From NCBI GenBank assembly GCA_945875335.1, contig CAMCKD010000007.1, positions 1 to 41,754 on the forward strand: DNA of 41,754 bases, in the 5' to 3' direction. The notes below the pieces were generated by a model. That model searched no databases. It was not told where the DNA came from and saw only the letters and a list, made by a program, of their open reading frames with translations. The translations under genes were made by a program, and so were the position numbers. Shown here one piece after another: positions 31,861 to 40,300 of the stretch (position 1 is the first letter of the stretch; every line of letters starts with the position of its first letter). The stretch comes from an uncultured Clostridia bacterium. Lineage in GTDB: Bacteria > Bacillota > Clostridia > Oscillospirales > Oscillospiraceae.

Positions 31861-31889
31861 ATTATAGCGAAAAGCAAGGGAGTTTGCAA
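31861..31889 (-). promoter_or_regulatory. feo promoter
   Basis: On minus, TTGCAA (31889-31884) and TATAAT (31866-31861) are 17 bases apart. I saw no clear Fur box, but AATAGGTAATTTGCATATGC next to the -35 could be searched for one. Confidence 0.7.
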
Positions 31890-31934
31890 TAGGTAATTTG
31901 CATATGCTAACAGTTTTTTGCGTCTTGGAATCTG

Positions 31935-31963
31935 TTGCATTTTTTTGGAGAAAGTGGTAGAAT
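31935..31963 (+). promoter_or_regulatory. Promoter of the EamA-type gene
   Basis: TTGCAT at 31935-31940 and TAGAAT at 31958-31963 are separated by 17 bases. It diverges from the feo promoter. Confidence 0.6.
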
Positions 31964-31997
31964 AAAAGCCCTACAAAAAGAAAAGGAAGGGTTGTCC

Positions 31998-32411
31998 ATG
32001 TGGTTCATTTTTGCGCTTCTGTCCGCCCTGTTCGCGGCGCTGACCTCCATCCTGGCAAAGGTGGGCATTGAGGGAGTCAATTCCAATCTGGCAACCGCCC
32101 TGCGCACCCTGGTGGTGCTGGCCATGGCCTGGGGCATGGTTTTCATCACCGGCAGCCAAGGCGGCATCAGCTCCATCAGCCGGAAAAGCTGGATTTTTCT
32201 GATTCTCTCCGGCCTGGCCACCGGGGCCTCCTGGCTGTGCTACTACCGGGCCCTGCAAATTGGAGAGGCATCCAAGGTGGTGCCCATCGACAAGCTCAGC
32301 GTGGTCATTACGCTGGTGCTGGCCTTTGTGTTCCTCCACGAAAAATTCACCTGGAAGTCCGGCTTAGGGGCCATCTTGATCACCGCAGGCACTTTGGTCA
32401 TGGTGCTGTAA
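31998..32411 (+). CDS. Half-size EamA-family transporter
   Basis: The protein has 137 residues from the ATG at 31998 with AAGGAAGG upstream. About five helices and one EamA repeat are visible (ALLSALFAALTSILAKVGIEGVNSNLATALRTLVVL, then GASWLCYYRALQIGEASKVVPIDKLSVVITLVLAFVFLHEKF). Full-size members have two repeats, while this one-repeat type must work as a dimer. The substrate is unknown. The terminator follows at 32417. Confidence 0.85.
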   Translation: MWFIFALLSALFAALTSILAKVGIEGVNSNLATALRTLVVLAMAWGMVFITGSQGGISSISRKSWIFLILSGLATGASWLCYYRALQIGEASKVVPIDKLSVVITLVLAFVFLHEKFTWKSGLGAILITAGTLVMVL

Positions 32412-32416
32412 TAAAA

Positions 32417-32458
32417 TCCGCCGTATCCCGTTTTTGCAGGATACGGCGGTGTTTTTTT
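32417..32458 (+). terminator. Terminator after the EamA-type gene
   Basis: CCGCCGTATCC pairs exactly with GGATACGGCGG around a ten-base loop, followed by TGTTTTTTT. Confidence 0.9.
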
Positions 32459-32461
32459 GAC

Positions 32462-32654
32462 AAATTGTTGTTTGACGCGTTCTCTTGCCCCCCTCTTTGA
32501 GGGGGGACAGGGGGGAGTGTCGTTTCGTGGATGCTGTCGGCTTCCGATTTTGAACCCCAGTTCCTCCGAAGCGACGGCACCCCCTCAGCCTCGCTGACGC
32601 TCGGCAGCTCCCCCAGAGGGGGGGAGCCAAGGGCGTACCCCGCAAACATAATTT
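32462..32654. repeat. MITE-like repeat, copy 3
   Basis: AAATTGTTGTTT (32462-32473) and AAACATAATTT (32644-32654, one end changed). The interior is partly different from copies 2 and 4 (its left half is unrelated apart from a CCCCCCTC/GAGGGGGG hairpin), while the right half keeps CAGCCTCGCTGACGCTCGGC and the AGAGGGGG hairpin. It touches the stop codon of the next minus-strand gene. Confidence 0.75.
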
Positions 32655-32655
32655 G

Positions 32656-33591
32656 TTATTTCGCGGAATTATTTTCCTTCTTGGCCTTACGCTTGCGCAG
32701 GGAGCGCTTGGTGAGGGCGGTGATGAGCCATACGGCCAGGGCAATGACGGCCAGGTAGGGCAGGTCGATGATGAGCCAGGTGATGGAAGCCACGATTGTT
32801 TCGCCCAGGTTCACAATGCTGTCTGCCAGGCCGGAGGTGATCTTCTCCCAGAAGCCGGGCTCCTCCACGGGGGTGTACTTCTCCACTTCGCTGATGTAGA
32901 GGCTGACGGTGGCATAATCCACCTGATTGTCATAGAGCCGCAGGGTGGAGGCGTAGTTTTCCAGCTGGTAGCGAACCTCCGTGAGCCGGGCCTCGATTTC
33001 CAGCAGGTCGCTCATGTTCTCCGCCTGCTCCATCAGCTCCAGCAGCCGGGCCTGCTCGGTTTCCAGGGCGGTGACTCTTCCTGCCGTGTCGGAGTAGGTC
33101 AGGGTGATGTCCTGGACGTTCCGGGAGCTGGACACCAGATTGGTCAGGCCCGCAACCTCCTCCACAAAGCCGTCCACCACATTCGCCGGAATCCGCAGGG
33201 TCAGGTTTGCAAAGCGGTGCCGTCCGCTGCCTGCGCTGCCGCCGGAAACGCTCTGGCTCTCCACATAGCCCTCCATCTGGCTGACCTTTGCCAGGACGGC
33301 ATCCAAGGCAGCGTCCAAGTCCCCGGTCTCGGCGGTGAGGTTCATGGTGATGACCCATTTCCGATTCTGGGGCAGGGGCTGGCTGGCGGAGCCGGTAGCA
33401 GCGCTTCTCTGGTTGGCGCTCAGAGCCATGGGGGCGGAATCGTAGGCCCCAGTCTCCTCCATTTCATAGACCGCGTTGTTGACACTCTCGTAACGATCCT
33501 TCTGCATGCTGGCTTTCTGGCCGCAGCCGGCAAGGCTTCCTGCCACCACCGCAGCTGCCAGAGCACCAACCATCCATTTTTTCAAGTTCAT
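32656..33591 (-). CDS. DUF4349 lipoprotein
   Basis: The protein has 311 residues. The ATG at 33591 has AGGAGGT. The lipobox is GSLAGC, with the lipidated Cys near residue 23. The DUF4349 domain (about 75-260) has the start KWVITMNLTAETGDLDAALDAV, GYVESQSVSG and a central coiled coil (TALETEQARLLELMEQAENMSDLLEIEARL). A membrane helix near 275-300 and a basic tail (KRSLRKRKAKK) close it. It is an envelope protein of unknown role. Confidence 0.85.
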   Translation of the reverse strand: MNLKKWMVGALAAAVVAGSLAGCGQKASMQKDRYESVNNAVYEMEETGAYDSAPMALSANQRSAATGSASQPLPQNRKWVITMNLTAETGDLDAALDAVLAKVSQMEGYVESQSVSGGSAGSGRHRFANLTLRIPANVVDGFVEEVAGLTNLVSSSRNVQDITLTYSDTAGRVTALETEQARLLELMEQAENMSDLLEIEARLTEVRYQLENYASTLRLYDNQVDYATVSLYISEVEKYTPVEEPGFWEKITSGLADSIVNLGETIVASITWLIIDLPYLAVIALAVWLITALTKRSLRKRKAKKENNSAK

Positions 33592-33613
33592 AATCGTACC
33601 TCCTGTTTTTGAA

Positions 33614-33783
33614 TTAGGGAAGCTCTGATTAAATCGGCAAGAGCTGGTGGCGAGGGATTTTGGCTCAGCCGAAAGTTCTGAAATTGAGGGAATACTTTGT
33701 GTATTTCCCAATTTCAGAACTGCACGGATGGGGCAAAAGACCCGCCACGTAAGCCGCAGACGATTTATTCAGAGATTCCTTAG
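33614..33783. repeat. Hairpin MITE-like element of a second family
   Basis: The ends AGGGAAGCTCTGATTAAATC (33616-33635) and GATTTATTCAGAGATTCCT are inverted, and TTA/TTA flanks could be a target duplication. In the centre AGTTCTGAAATTG (33672 on) and CAATTTCAGAACT form a long stem around ACTTTGTGT. The next layer GCGAGGGATTTT/GGCGGGTCTTTT is also partly inverted. The whole piece can fold into one hairpin. It lies in the 315-base gap before tdk. Confidence 0.65.
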
Positions 33784-33853
33784 TATATCAGACCGCTTTT
33801 GGATTTTCAATGGAATCCTCTCACCCTGTATGTGGGAATTCGTGGGAAAAAGG

Positions 33854-33882
33854 TTGCAAACAAAATCAGATTTTTGTATAAT
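33854..33882 (+). promoter_or_regulatory. Promoter of the tdk/deo genes
   Basis: TTGCAA at 33854-33859 and TATAAT at 33877-33882 have 17 bases between them. The tdk start is 25 bases further. Confidence 0.7.
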
Positions 33883-33906
33883 GGATTTCACGGGAGGAAG
33901 ATAAAA

Positions 33907-34512
33907 ATGGCCAAGCTTTATTTCAAATATGGTGCCATGGGTTCCAGCAAAACCGCCCAGGCACTGATTACCAAATACAACTATGAGGAAAACGACCTGT
34001 CCGTGTGGCTCTTAAAGCCCAGCGCCGACACCCGGGACGGGGAAACCATCCTGCGCAGCCGCATCGGCTTGGAGGCGGAGGTGGAGATCATCCCCCCGGA
34101 GACGGATGTTTTGCAGCTGTTCCGGGACACCCGACTGGGCAAATGCGACGTGATCATCGTGGACGAATGCCAGTTTTTGACCCAGCAGCAGATCGATCAG
34201 CTCCGCTCCATTGTGGATGAACACAACATCCCCGTCATGTGCTTCGGCCTGCGGACGGATTTCCAGACCAAGCTCTTCCCCGGCAGTCTGCGGCTCATGG
34301 AGGTGGCGGACACCATTCAGGAGATCAAAACCATCTGCGACTGCGGCGCCAAGGCCACGGTAAACGCCCGAATCGACAGCACCGGCCACATCGTCACCCA
34401 GGGCGCTCAGGTGGTTTTGGGAGGCAACGACAGCTATATCGCCATGTGCCACAAATGCTACGTCCGGGGCATCCGGGATCACCGGGTGATTAAGCTCCAC
34501 GGACAGAAATAA
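33907..34512 (+). CDS. tdk: Thymidine kinase
   Basis: The protein has 201 residues. The ATG at 33907 follows GGGAGGAAG. The P-loop is [10 protein letters not shown] (Ser-Ser-Lys-Thr in place of the commoner Ser-Gly-Lys-Ser/Thr). [11 protein letters not shown] is the Walker-B-like DE segment. The zinc site appears as CDCGAKA and CHKC, and the lasso loop [10 protein letters not shown] is present. It phosphorylates thymidine with ATP (salvage). It is the first of five nucleoside genes. Confidence 0.95.
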   Translation: MAKLYFKYGAMGSSKTAQALITKYNYEENDLSVWLLKPSADTRDGETILRSRIGLEAEVEIIPPETDVLQLFRDTRLGKCDVIIVDECQFLTQQQIDQLRSIVDEHNIPVMCFGLRTDFQTKLFPGSLRLMEVADTIQEIKTICDCGAKATVNARIDSTGHIVTQGAQVVLGGNDSYIAMCHKCYVRGIRDHRVIKLHGQK

Positions 34513-34532
34513 CCAGCAAAGGAGAAATCATT

Positions 34533-35219
34533 ATGGAACTACAGGAAATCTTATCCAAATGCGACCACACCCTCTTGGCTCAGACCGCCACCTGGGCGGA
34601 AATCAAGGCCATCTGCGACGATGGGATGAAGTACCGCACCGCCTCGGTCTGCATTCCCGCCAGCTTTGTGAAGCAGGCCAAGGAGTATGTGGGTGAAAAG
34701 CTTCCCATCTGCACCGTCATCGGCTTCCCCAACGGCTACGACACCACCGCCGCCAAATGCTTCATGGCCTCCGACGCCGTGGACAATGGGGCCGACGAGG
34801 TGGACATGGTCATCAACATCGGCTGGGCCAAGGAAGGGAAATTTGACGCAGTGCGGGATGAAATCGCCGCTGTGAAGGCCGCCTGCAAGGGCAAGCTCCT
34901 GAAGGTCATTATTGAGACCTGTCTGCTCACCGACGAAGAGAAGATCGCCCTGTGCAAAGCCGTGTCCGATTCCGGCGCAGACTATATCAAAACCTCCACC
35001 GGCTTTTCCAAGGCGGGAGCCACCTTCGCCGATGTGGCGCTTTTTGCCCAGCATGTTGCCCCCCATGTGAAAATCAAAGCCGCCGGCGGCATTTCCAGCC
35101 TGGAGGACGCGGAGAAGTTCATCCAGCTGGGAGCTTCCCGACTGGGCACCTCCCGCATCGTCAAGCTGGCAAAGGCCATGGAGGCAGGAAAGGAAGCGGG
35201 GAACGACGGCTCCTACTAA
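34533..35219 (+). CDS. deoC: Deoxyribose-phosphate aldolase
   Basis: The protein has 228 residues with AAAGGAG upstream. It splits deoxyribose 5-phosphate into glyceraldehyde 3-phosphate and acetaldehyde. The class I aldolase motifs are [13 protein letters not shown] (with catalytic Asp/Lys), [10 protein letters not shown] and [15 protein letters not shown] (Schiff-base Lys). It lies 20 bases after tdk. The intact length is typical. Confidence 0.97.
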   Translation: MELQEILSKCDHTLLAQTATWAEIKAICDDGMKYRTASVCIPASFVKQAKEYVGEKLPICTVIGFPNGYDTTAAKCFMASDAVDNGADEVDMVINIGWAKEGKFDAVRDEIAAVKAACKGKLLKVIIETCLLTDEEKIALCKAVSDSGADYIKTSTGFSKAGATFADVALFAQHVAPHVKIKAAGGISSLEDAEKFIQLGASRLGTSRIVKLAKAMEAGKEAGNDGSY

Positions 35220-35249
35220 ATTGCCGCCAGCTCTCGTTGATGAAACGAT

Positions 35250-35432
35250 ATATTGTTGTTTGCAGAGTACCCTTGGCTCCCCCTCTGGGGGAGCTGCCGA
35301 GCGCCAGCGAGGCTGAGGGGGTGTCAAACGTTGGTTGCTGGTACGCTTTATTGGGCGCCACCTCTCCCGACCTTGCTGGCGCTCGGCCACCCTCCCCAGA
35401 GGGGAGGGCAAGGGCGCGCTAAACAACGATTT
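35250..35432. repeat. MITE-like repeat, copy 4, between deoC and deoD
   Basis: The ends are ATTGTTGTTT (35252-35261) and AAACAACGATTT (35421-35432). The interior is the reverse complement of copy 2 with few changes. Copy 2 lacks about nine bases of the GCTGGCGCT stretch present here. The element stands inside the nucleoside gene run, so its GC-rich hairpins could lower expression of deoD, deoB and cdd. Confidence 0.85.
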
Positions 35433-35489
35433 GTCCGAATACTGCGTTGGGTCAATCACCACATACTATTTATAAAGGAGGAATCACCT

Positions 35490-36236
35490 ATGTTTCCAAC
35501 TCCCACCCCTCATATTTCCGCAAAACCCGGCGACTTTGCAAAAACCGTGCTGATGCCGGGGGATCCCCTGCGCTCTAAATTCATTGCGGAAAACCTTCTG
35601 GAAAATCCTGTTCTCGTCAACAACGTCCGGGGCGTCCAGGGCTACACCGGCACCTACAAGGGCGTGAAGGTCTCCGTCATGGCCTCCGGCATGGGCATGC
35701 CCGCCATCGGCATCTACTCCCACGAGCTGTTCAACGGCTACGGCGTGGAGAACATCATCCGGGTGGGCTCCGCCGGTTCCATTCAGGAGCATGTGAAGCT
35801 CTATGATCTGGTCATTGGCCAGGGAGCCTGCACCGACTCCAATTTCGCCGCCCAGTTCCATCTGCCCGGCACCTTCGCCCCCATCGCCTCCTGGGAGCTG
35901 CTCACCGAAGCGGTAAAGGCCGCCGAAGCCCACGGGGCAAGATACCATGTGGGCAACCTGAATTCCTCCGACGTATTCTACGGCGACCACATCGGCGTGC
36001 CGGAGGGGCTGGACAGCGTGTACGGTCTGCAAAAAATGGGCGTGCTGGCCCTGGAAATGGAGGCCGCCGCATTGTATATGAACGCCGCCCGGTACGGCAA
36101 GCGGGCGCTGGCCATCTGCACCATCTCCGACTCCCTGGTCACCGGCGAGGAGACCAGCTCCGAAGAGCGGCAGACCGCCTTCACCACCATGATGAAGGTG
36201 GCCCTGGACGTGGCGGTAGCCATGGAAGGCAAATAA
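35490..36236 (+). CDS. deoD: Purine-nucleoside phosphorylase, DeoD type
   Basis: The protein has 248 residues. I take the ATG at 35490, which has AAAGGAGG upstream; the frame continues open into the repeat but that part has no meaning. Motifs are [39 protein letters not shown] and EMEAAALY (nucleoside-binding Glu). It splits purine (deoxy)nucleosides with phosphate. It lies four bases before deoB. Confidence 0.97.
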   Translation: MFPTPTPHISAKPGDFAKTVLMPGDPLRSKFIAENLLENPVLVNNVRGVQGYTGTYKGVKVSVMASGMGMPAIGIYSHELFNGYGVENIIRVGSAGSIQEHVKLYDLVIGQGACTDSNFAAQFHLPGTFAPIASWELLTEAVKAAEAHGARYHVGNLNSSDVFYGDHIGVPEGLDSVYGLQKMGVLALEMEAAALYMNAARYGKRALAICTISDSLVTGEETSSEERQTAFTTMMKVALDVAVAMEGK

Positions 36237-36240
36237 AGCC

Positions 36241-37407
36241 ATGAAACGTATTTTCTTAATTGTGCTGGATTCCTTCGGCATCGGGGCAATGCCGGACTCC
36301 GAAAGCTTTGGGGATGTAGGAGTCAACACCCTGCGTTCCTGTGCCAGCTCTGCGAAACTGCGCATTCCCAACATGGTGGCGGCAGGTCTGGGGAATGTTG
36401 ACGGGGTTGACTGTCTGCCCAAAACGGATTGCCCCCAGGGTGCGGTGGCGAGGCTCCGGGAGGCCTCCATGGGCAAGGACACCACCATCGGCCACTGGGA
36501 AATCTCTGGCCTCATCTCCCCCGCTCCCCTGCCCACCTATCCCCAGGGCTTCCCAAAAGAGGTGCTGGATGCTTTTGAAGCCGCCACCGGGCGGGGGGTG
36601 CTGTGCAATCTGCCCTACTCCGGCACCGATGTGATTCGGGACTACGGTGAGGAACAGAAGCGTACCGGCAAGTGGATCGTCTATACCTCCGCCGATTCGG
36701 TGTTCCAGGTAGCGGCTAACGAAAACTGGATTCCCCTGGAAGAACTGTACGACGCCTGCCGCAAAGCCAGAAAAATTCTTCAGGGCAAGCACGGCGTGGG
36801 CCGGGTGATTGCCAGGCCCTATGTGGGAGAGGACGCCGCCAGCTTCAAGCGCACCTCCAACCGCCACGATTTCTCCCTGGAGCCCCCGGGAAAGACCATG
36901 CTGGACGCCATCAAGGAGGCGGGGCTGGACTGTCTGGCGGTGGGAAAAATCCACGACATTTTCGCGGGTCGTGGGGACACGGAACATGTGTTCAACCAGT
37001 CCAACGCCGATGGGATGCAGCACACTCTGGACTATGCCAAGCGGGATTTCCACGGCCTGTGCTTTGTGAATCTGGTGGACTTTGACATGCAGTTCGGCCA
37101 CCGGCGGGATATTGACGGCTATGCAAAGGCCCTGACAGAATTCGATGGCTGGCTGGGGGATTTTCTGCCCACGCTGGGCTCCGAAGATGTGGTGATGATC
37201 ACCGCCGACCACGGCTGTGACCCGGCCTACACCGCCACCACCGACCACACCAGAGAATTCGTGCCCCTGCTGGTTCTGGGGCAAGGGGTGAAGCCTGTGA
37301 ACCTGGGCACCAGAGCGAGCTTCGCCGACATTGCCGCCACGGTGACGGAGCTGCTGGGAGTCCCCTTCGAGACACCCGGCAAGAGCTTCGCTTCGGAAAT
37401 CCTGTAA
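36241..37407 (+). CDS. deoB: Phosphopentomutase
   Basis: The protein has 388 residues. It interconverts (deoxy)ribose 1-phosphate and 5-phosphate, linking DeoD to DeoC. The alkaline-phosphatase-fold metal sites are IVLDSFGIGAMPDSE, KDTTIGHWE (phosphorylated Thr), VDFDMQFGHRRD, and ITADHGCDPAYTATTDHTRE. It starts four bases after deoD. Confidence 0.98.
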   Translation: MKRIFLIVLDSFGIGAMPDSESFGDVGVNTLRSCASSAKLRIPNMVAAGLGNVDGVDCLPKTDCPQGAVARLREASMGKDTTIGHWEISGLISPAPLPTYPQGFPKEVLDAFEAATGRGVLCNLPYSGTDVIRDYGEEQKRTGKWIVYTSADSVFQVAANENWIPLEELYDACRKARKILQGKHGVGRVIARPYVGEDAASFKRTSNRHDFSLEPPGKTMLDAIKEAGLDCLAVGKIHDIFAGRGDTEHVFNQSNADGMQHTLDYAKRDFHGLCFVNLVDFDMQFGHRRDIDGYAKALTEFDGWLGDFLPTLGSEDVVMITADHGCDPAYTATTDHTREFVPLLVLGQGVKPVNLGTRASFADIAATVTELLGVPFETPGKSFASEIL

Positions 37408-37419
37408 GGAGGAATGACC

Positions 37420-37824
37420 ATGGAAAAACTGGCTGAGCTTGCCATCGAAGCCATGAACCACGCCTATGTGCCCTATTCCGGCTACAAGGTCGGTGCGGCG
37501 CTGCTGTGTGCCGATGGGACGGTATACCAGGGCTGCAACATTGAAAACGCCTCCTACACCCCCACGGTCTGCGCCGAGCGGACGGCCTTTTTCAAGGCGG
37601 TGTATGACGGCCACCGGGAGTTCACCGCCATTGCCGTCTGCGGCGGAAAGGATGGGGTGATCACCGGCCCCTTCCCCCCCTGCGGTGTCTGCCGCCAGGT
37701 GATGCGGGAATTCTGCGGAGACGATTTCATCATCTACCTGGTGGGTGCGGAGGGCAGCATCGAAGCCCTGACCCTGGCCCAGCTGCTTCCCCACAGTTTC
37801 TGCGCAAAAGAGCACATGAACTAA
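37420..37824 (+). CDS. cdd: Cytidine deaminase
   Basis: The protein has 134 residues. I take the ATG at 37420, seven bases after AAGGAGG; an ATG at 37414 is too near the ribosome binding site. Zinc site: CAERTAFF and PCGVCRQVMREF with three Cys, the tetrameric type. YSGYKVGAALL and GCNIENASY bind the substrate. It deaminates (deoxy)cytidine to feed the deo enzymes. Confidence 0.97.
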   Translation: MEKLAELAIEAMNHAYVPYSGYKVGAALLCADGTVYQGCNIENASYTPTVCAERTAFFKAVYDGHREFTAIAVCGGKDGVITGPFPPCGVCRQVMREFCGDDFIIYLVGAEGSIEALTLAQLLPHSFCAKEHMN

Positions 37825-37828
37825 AAGA

Positions 37829-37868
37829 TGCCCCGGCTGCTTTTCGTGCAGCCGGGGCTTTATCATTG
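37829..37868 (+). terminator. Terminator after cdd
   Basis: GCCCCGGCTGC pairs with GCAGCCGGGGC around TTTTCGT, followed by TTTAT. It separates the salvage genes from the convergent GTPase genes. Confidence 0.85.
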
Positions 37869-37871
37869 TGA

Positions 37872-38816
37872 TTAAAAGGTGGCAACGTCGGGGTCGGCGG
37901 GGGGTACGTTGCGGACAACCTCGGTGGCGGTGAGCACCGGGCCCAGGTCGCCCTTGTACAGGGGGTGCTTTTCGGCGGAGATGGTGGCAGTCACCTGAAC
38001 CCAGCCCCGGGATTCCAGGGTCTTGGCATCCTGGTAACGGCAGGGGATGCCGCAGAACTGGATGTCCTCCACGCAGCAGGTCATCACGAACCGGCCGGGG
38101 GCGAACATGCCCTCCTTCTGGCGGCGCAGCATGGCCACCTGGGCCTTGAAGGTCACGGTTTTGCCGGTGTATTTCTCCGGCTCCTCGGTGATGTCCCGGT
38201 ACCAGAGGGCGAAATCCTCGTCCTTGATCTGAATCACGGGAGCGTTGATGTCGAAGGGCAGGGGGTCCACCACATCATCAAACTGGGTGGTGCCGTCGGT
38301 GTAGTCATACAGAATGTCGATGCGGCGGTTGGCGGCCCGGGCCAGCTTGTGGAAGGGCATGGTATCCTGGCCGGGGGTGAGCCGGTTGAACACCACCATC
38401 TGGGCCCCCACCAGCTTGTCCATCACCAGATTGCGCATATTGGAATTATAGGCCATGAAGGTGGTGGAGTCGGCGAACATGACCTCCTGGGCGATGGCCC
38501 AGCTCTGGGGGAAGCGGTTGTACAGGTCGGCAACCAGCTGCATGCCGTTCAGCTCCGCCACCACCCGCTCGGCCCGGTACTTCTTCTGCAGGGCCAGCAG
38601 CTGCTCTTCCGTGACGGTTTCCTGATCCAGCACCTCCAGATACACGTTCTTCTGGGGATAGGTGGAAAGGTCGTATTCCTCCTCCCCTTCCTCGAAAATC
38701 AGTACCAGGGTGCGCTCCCCGGCGTTGAAACGGGGGTCTTCCAGGGTCTCCTGGATGAATTTGGTCTTGCCGGCATCCAGGAAGCCGGTAAAGGCATAGA
38801 CGGGAATCTGCTGCAT
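37872..38816 (-). CDS. G3E-type GTPase fused to a TIGR03943-like domain
   Basis: The protein has 314 residues. The N-terminal half resembles a CobW-type GTPase: GFLDAGKT (11-18), then a beta-alpha order with VVAELNGMQ and VVFNRLT (guanine-site position). Residues about 195-310 match the C-terminal part of TIGR03943/DUF1980 proteins: YRDITEEPEKYTGKTVTFKAQV, GRFVMTCCVEDIQFCGIPC and GWVQVTATIS. These often pair with a permease and a CobW protein in Firmicutes; the permease is missing here. It lies three bases after the next GTPase and may be its partner in zinc supply. Confidence 0.75.
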   Translation of the reverse strand: MQQIPVYAFTGFLDAGKTKFIQETLEDPRFNAGERTLVLIFEEGEEEYDLSTYPQKNVYLEVLDQETVTEEQLLALQKKYRAERVVAELNGMQLVADLYNRFPQSWAIAQEVMFADSTTFMAYNSNMRNLVMDKLVGAQMVVFNRLTPGQDTMPFHKLARAANRRIDILYDYTDGTTQFDDVVDPLPFDINAPVIQIKDEDFALWYRDITEEPEKYTGKTVTFKAQVAMLRRQKEGMFAPGRFVMTCCVEDIQFCGIPCRYQDAKTLESRGWVQVTATISAEKHPLYKGDLGPVLTATEVVRNVPPADPDVATF

Positions 38817-38819
38817 GGC

Positions 38820-39986
38820 TTACACTCCAAACAGCCCGGCAATGGCGGCCTCGTCCAGCTTGGAGCCAATGACGCAGAGCTTGCCGGTGATGTCCGCGGA
38901 GCCGGTGCGGATGTTGGCTTCCTCAGGCACATAGTCAAAGTGAATCCAACTGCCGTCCACCCCGGGCAGGATGCCCTTCGCCCGGAGGATCATTCCGTAT
39001 TTCTCGGTGTCCAGCGCCTTCAAAGCGGCCTCCACCGTGGCCTTGTCGAACTTCTTGGAGGTCTCTACGCCCCAGGAGGTGAACACCTCGTCGGCATGGT
39101 GGTGATGATGGTGATGCTCATGGTCGTGGCAGCAGTGTTCGTCATGGTCGTGGTGGTGTTCGTGTTCCTCATGATCGTGGTCATGGCAGCAGCAATGCTC
39201 GTCATGGTCATGATGATGCTCATCGTGGTCATGATGGTGGTGGTGATGCTCATGCTCCTCATCTTCATCATCGTGATGATGGTGGTGATGGTGCTCGTCC
39301 TCATCCTCGTCGTGGTGATGGTGGCAGCAGCAGTCATCATCCTCTTCCTCCAGCCGCTCCTGCTCCAGCTTGGCAAGCTCAGAGGCCAGTGATGCCTTGC
39401 CCTCCATGGCCTCGATCAGCTGCGCACCGGTCAGGTCATTCCAGGGGGTGGTGACGATGGAAGCCACCTGGTTATGCTCCCGCAGCAGCTCCACGGCAGT
39501 GTCCAGCTTGAACTGGTTGATGGAATCGGTACGGGACAGGATGATGGTGGAGGCGGTTTCGATTTGGTTGTTATAGAACTCGCCGAAGTTCTTCATATAC
39601 ACCTTGACCTTGCCCGCGTCCACCACAGCCACGGTATAGCCCAGGGTCACTTCATCGCCGGTCACCTTGTTCACCGCGCCGATGACGTCGGACAGCTTGC
39701 CCACGCCGGAGGGCTCGATGATGATGCGGTCAGGATGGTAGTCGGCAATCACCTTTTCCAGGGCCTTGCCGAAGTCGCCCACCAGGGAGCAGCAGATGCA
39801 GCCGGAGTTCATCTCGGTGATGTTGATGCCCGCGTCCTGCAAAAAGCCGCCGTCGATGCCGATCTCGCCGAATTCATTCTCGATCAGCACCAGCTTCTGG
39901 CCCTTGTAGCCCTCGGCAATCAGCTTTTTGATCAGCGTGGTCTTGCCGGCACCCAGGAAGCCGGAATAAATGTCTACTTTGGTCAT
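38820..39986 (-). CDS. CobW/ZNG1-like GTPase with long His/Asp/Cys-rich segment
   Basis: The protein has 388 residues. The P-loop is GFLGAGKT (9-16), the metal motif CICC at 63-66 (GCICCSL), Walker B IIIEPSGVG and guanine site SRTD (151-154). Residues about 214-299 are almost only His, Asp, Glu and Cys (such as HHHHHHHDDEDEEHEHHHH). The C-terminal CobW domain follows (FTSWGVETSKKF to the end). G3E GTPases pass metals to enzymes, so zinc is likely, but nickel is possible given the CooT locus 12 kb away. The start has GGAGAAGG upstream. Confidence 0.9.
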   Translation of the reverse strand: MTKVDIYSGFLGAGKTTLIKKLIAEGYKGQKLVLIENEFGEIGIDGGFLQDAGINITEMNSGCICCSLVGDFGKALEKVIADYHPDRIIIEPSGVGKLSDVIGAVNKVTGDEVTLGYTVAVVDAGKVKVYMKNFGEFYNNQIETASTIILSRTDSINQFKLDTAVELLREHNQVASIVTTPWNDLTGAQLIEAMEGKASLASELAKLEQERLEEEDDDCCCHHHHDEDEDEHHHHHHHDDEDEEHEHHHHHHDHDEHHHDHDEHCCCHDHDHEEHEHHHDHDEHCCHDHEHHHHHHHADEVFTSWGVETSKKFDKATVEAALKALDTEKYGMILRAKGILPGVDGSWIHFDYVPEEANIRTGSADITGKLCVIGSKLDEAAIAGLFGV

Positions 39987-40118
39987 GAAAATGCACCTTC
40001 TCCTAAAAATTCTCTATTGTTTATTATACCACCATCTGTCAACCATTGCCAGACTATTTTTATTGCCGAACTGTAAATTATTCCCTGCCGGTGATTCCGC
40101 TTTTGTCATCAGCCCAGG

Positions 40119-40272
40119 AAAATGTTGTTTGTACAGGCCTTCGTAGGGCGGGGTCATGACCCCGCCGACCACGTTGTGGCTTGGAACATATCCCATTCAA
40201 CGAAAGCACCCAGAAATCGTTACCGATCGGCGGGGTCATGACCCCGCCCTACGAAGCGATAAACAACAATTC
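40119..40272. repeat. MITE-like repeat, copy 5
   Basis: AAATGTTGTTT (about 40119-40130) and AAACAACAATT (40261-40271). The interior differs from the other copies: two ~30-base inverted arms with GTAGGGCGGGGTCATGACCC at 40145 on, mirrored near 40228-40257, and a different centre. The shared ends with a different body suggest a family moved by the same enzyme. The remaining bases of the 313-base gap 39987-40300 hold only a weak promoter for the CobW gene (TATAAT near 40021). Confidence 0.7.
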
Positions 40273-40300
40273 TCCAAGGGGAATCACGCAGGGAGCATTT

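Noticed and set aside
37965-39392. Long plus-strand frame opposite the two GTPases
   Set aside because: The low-complexity Val/Met run is just the antisense of the His-rich codons of the CobW-type gene.
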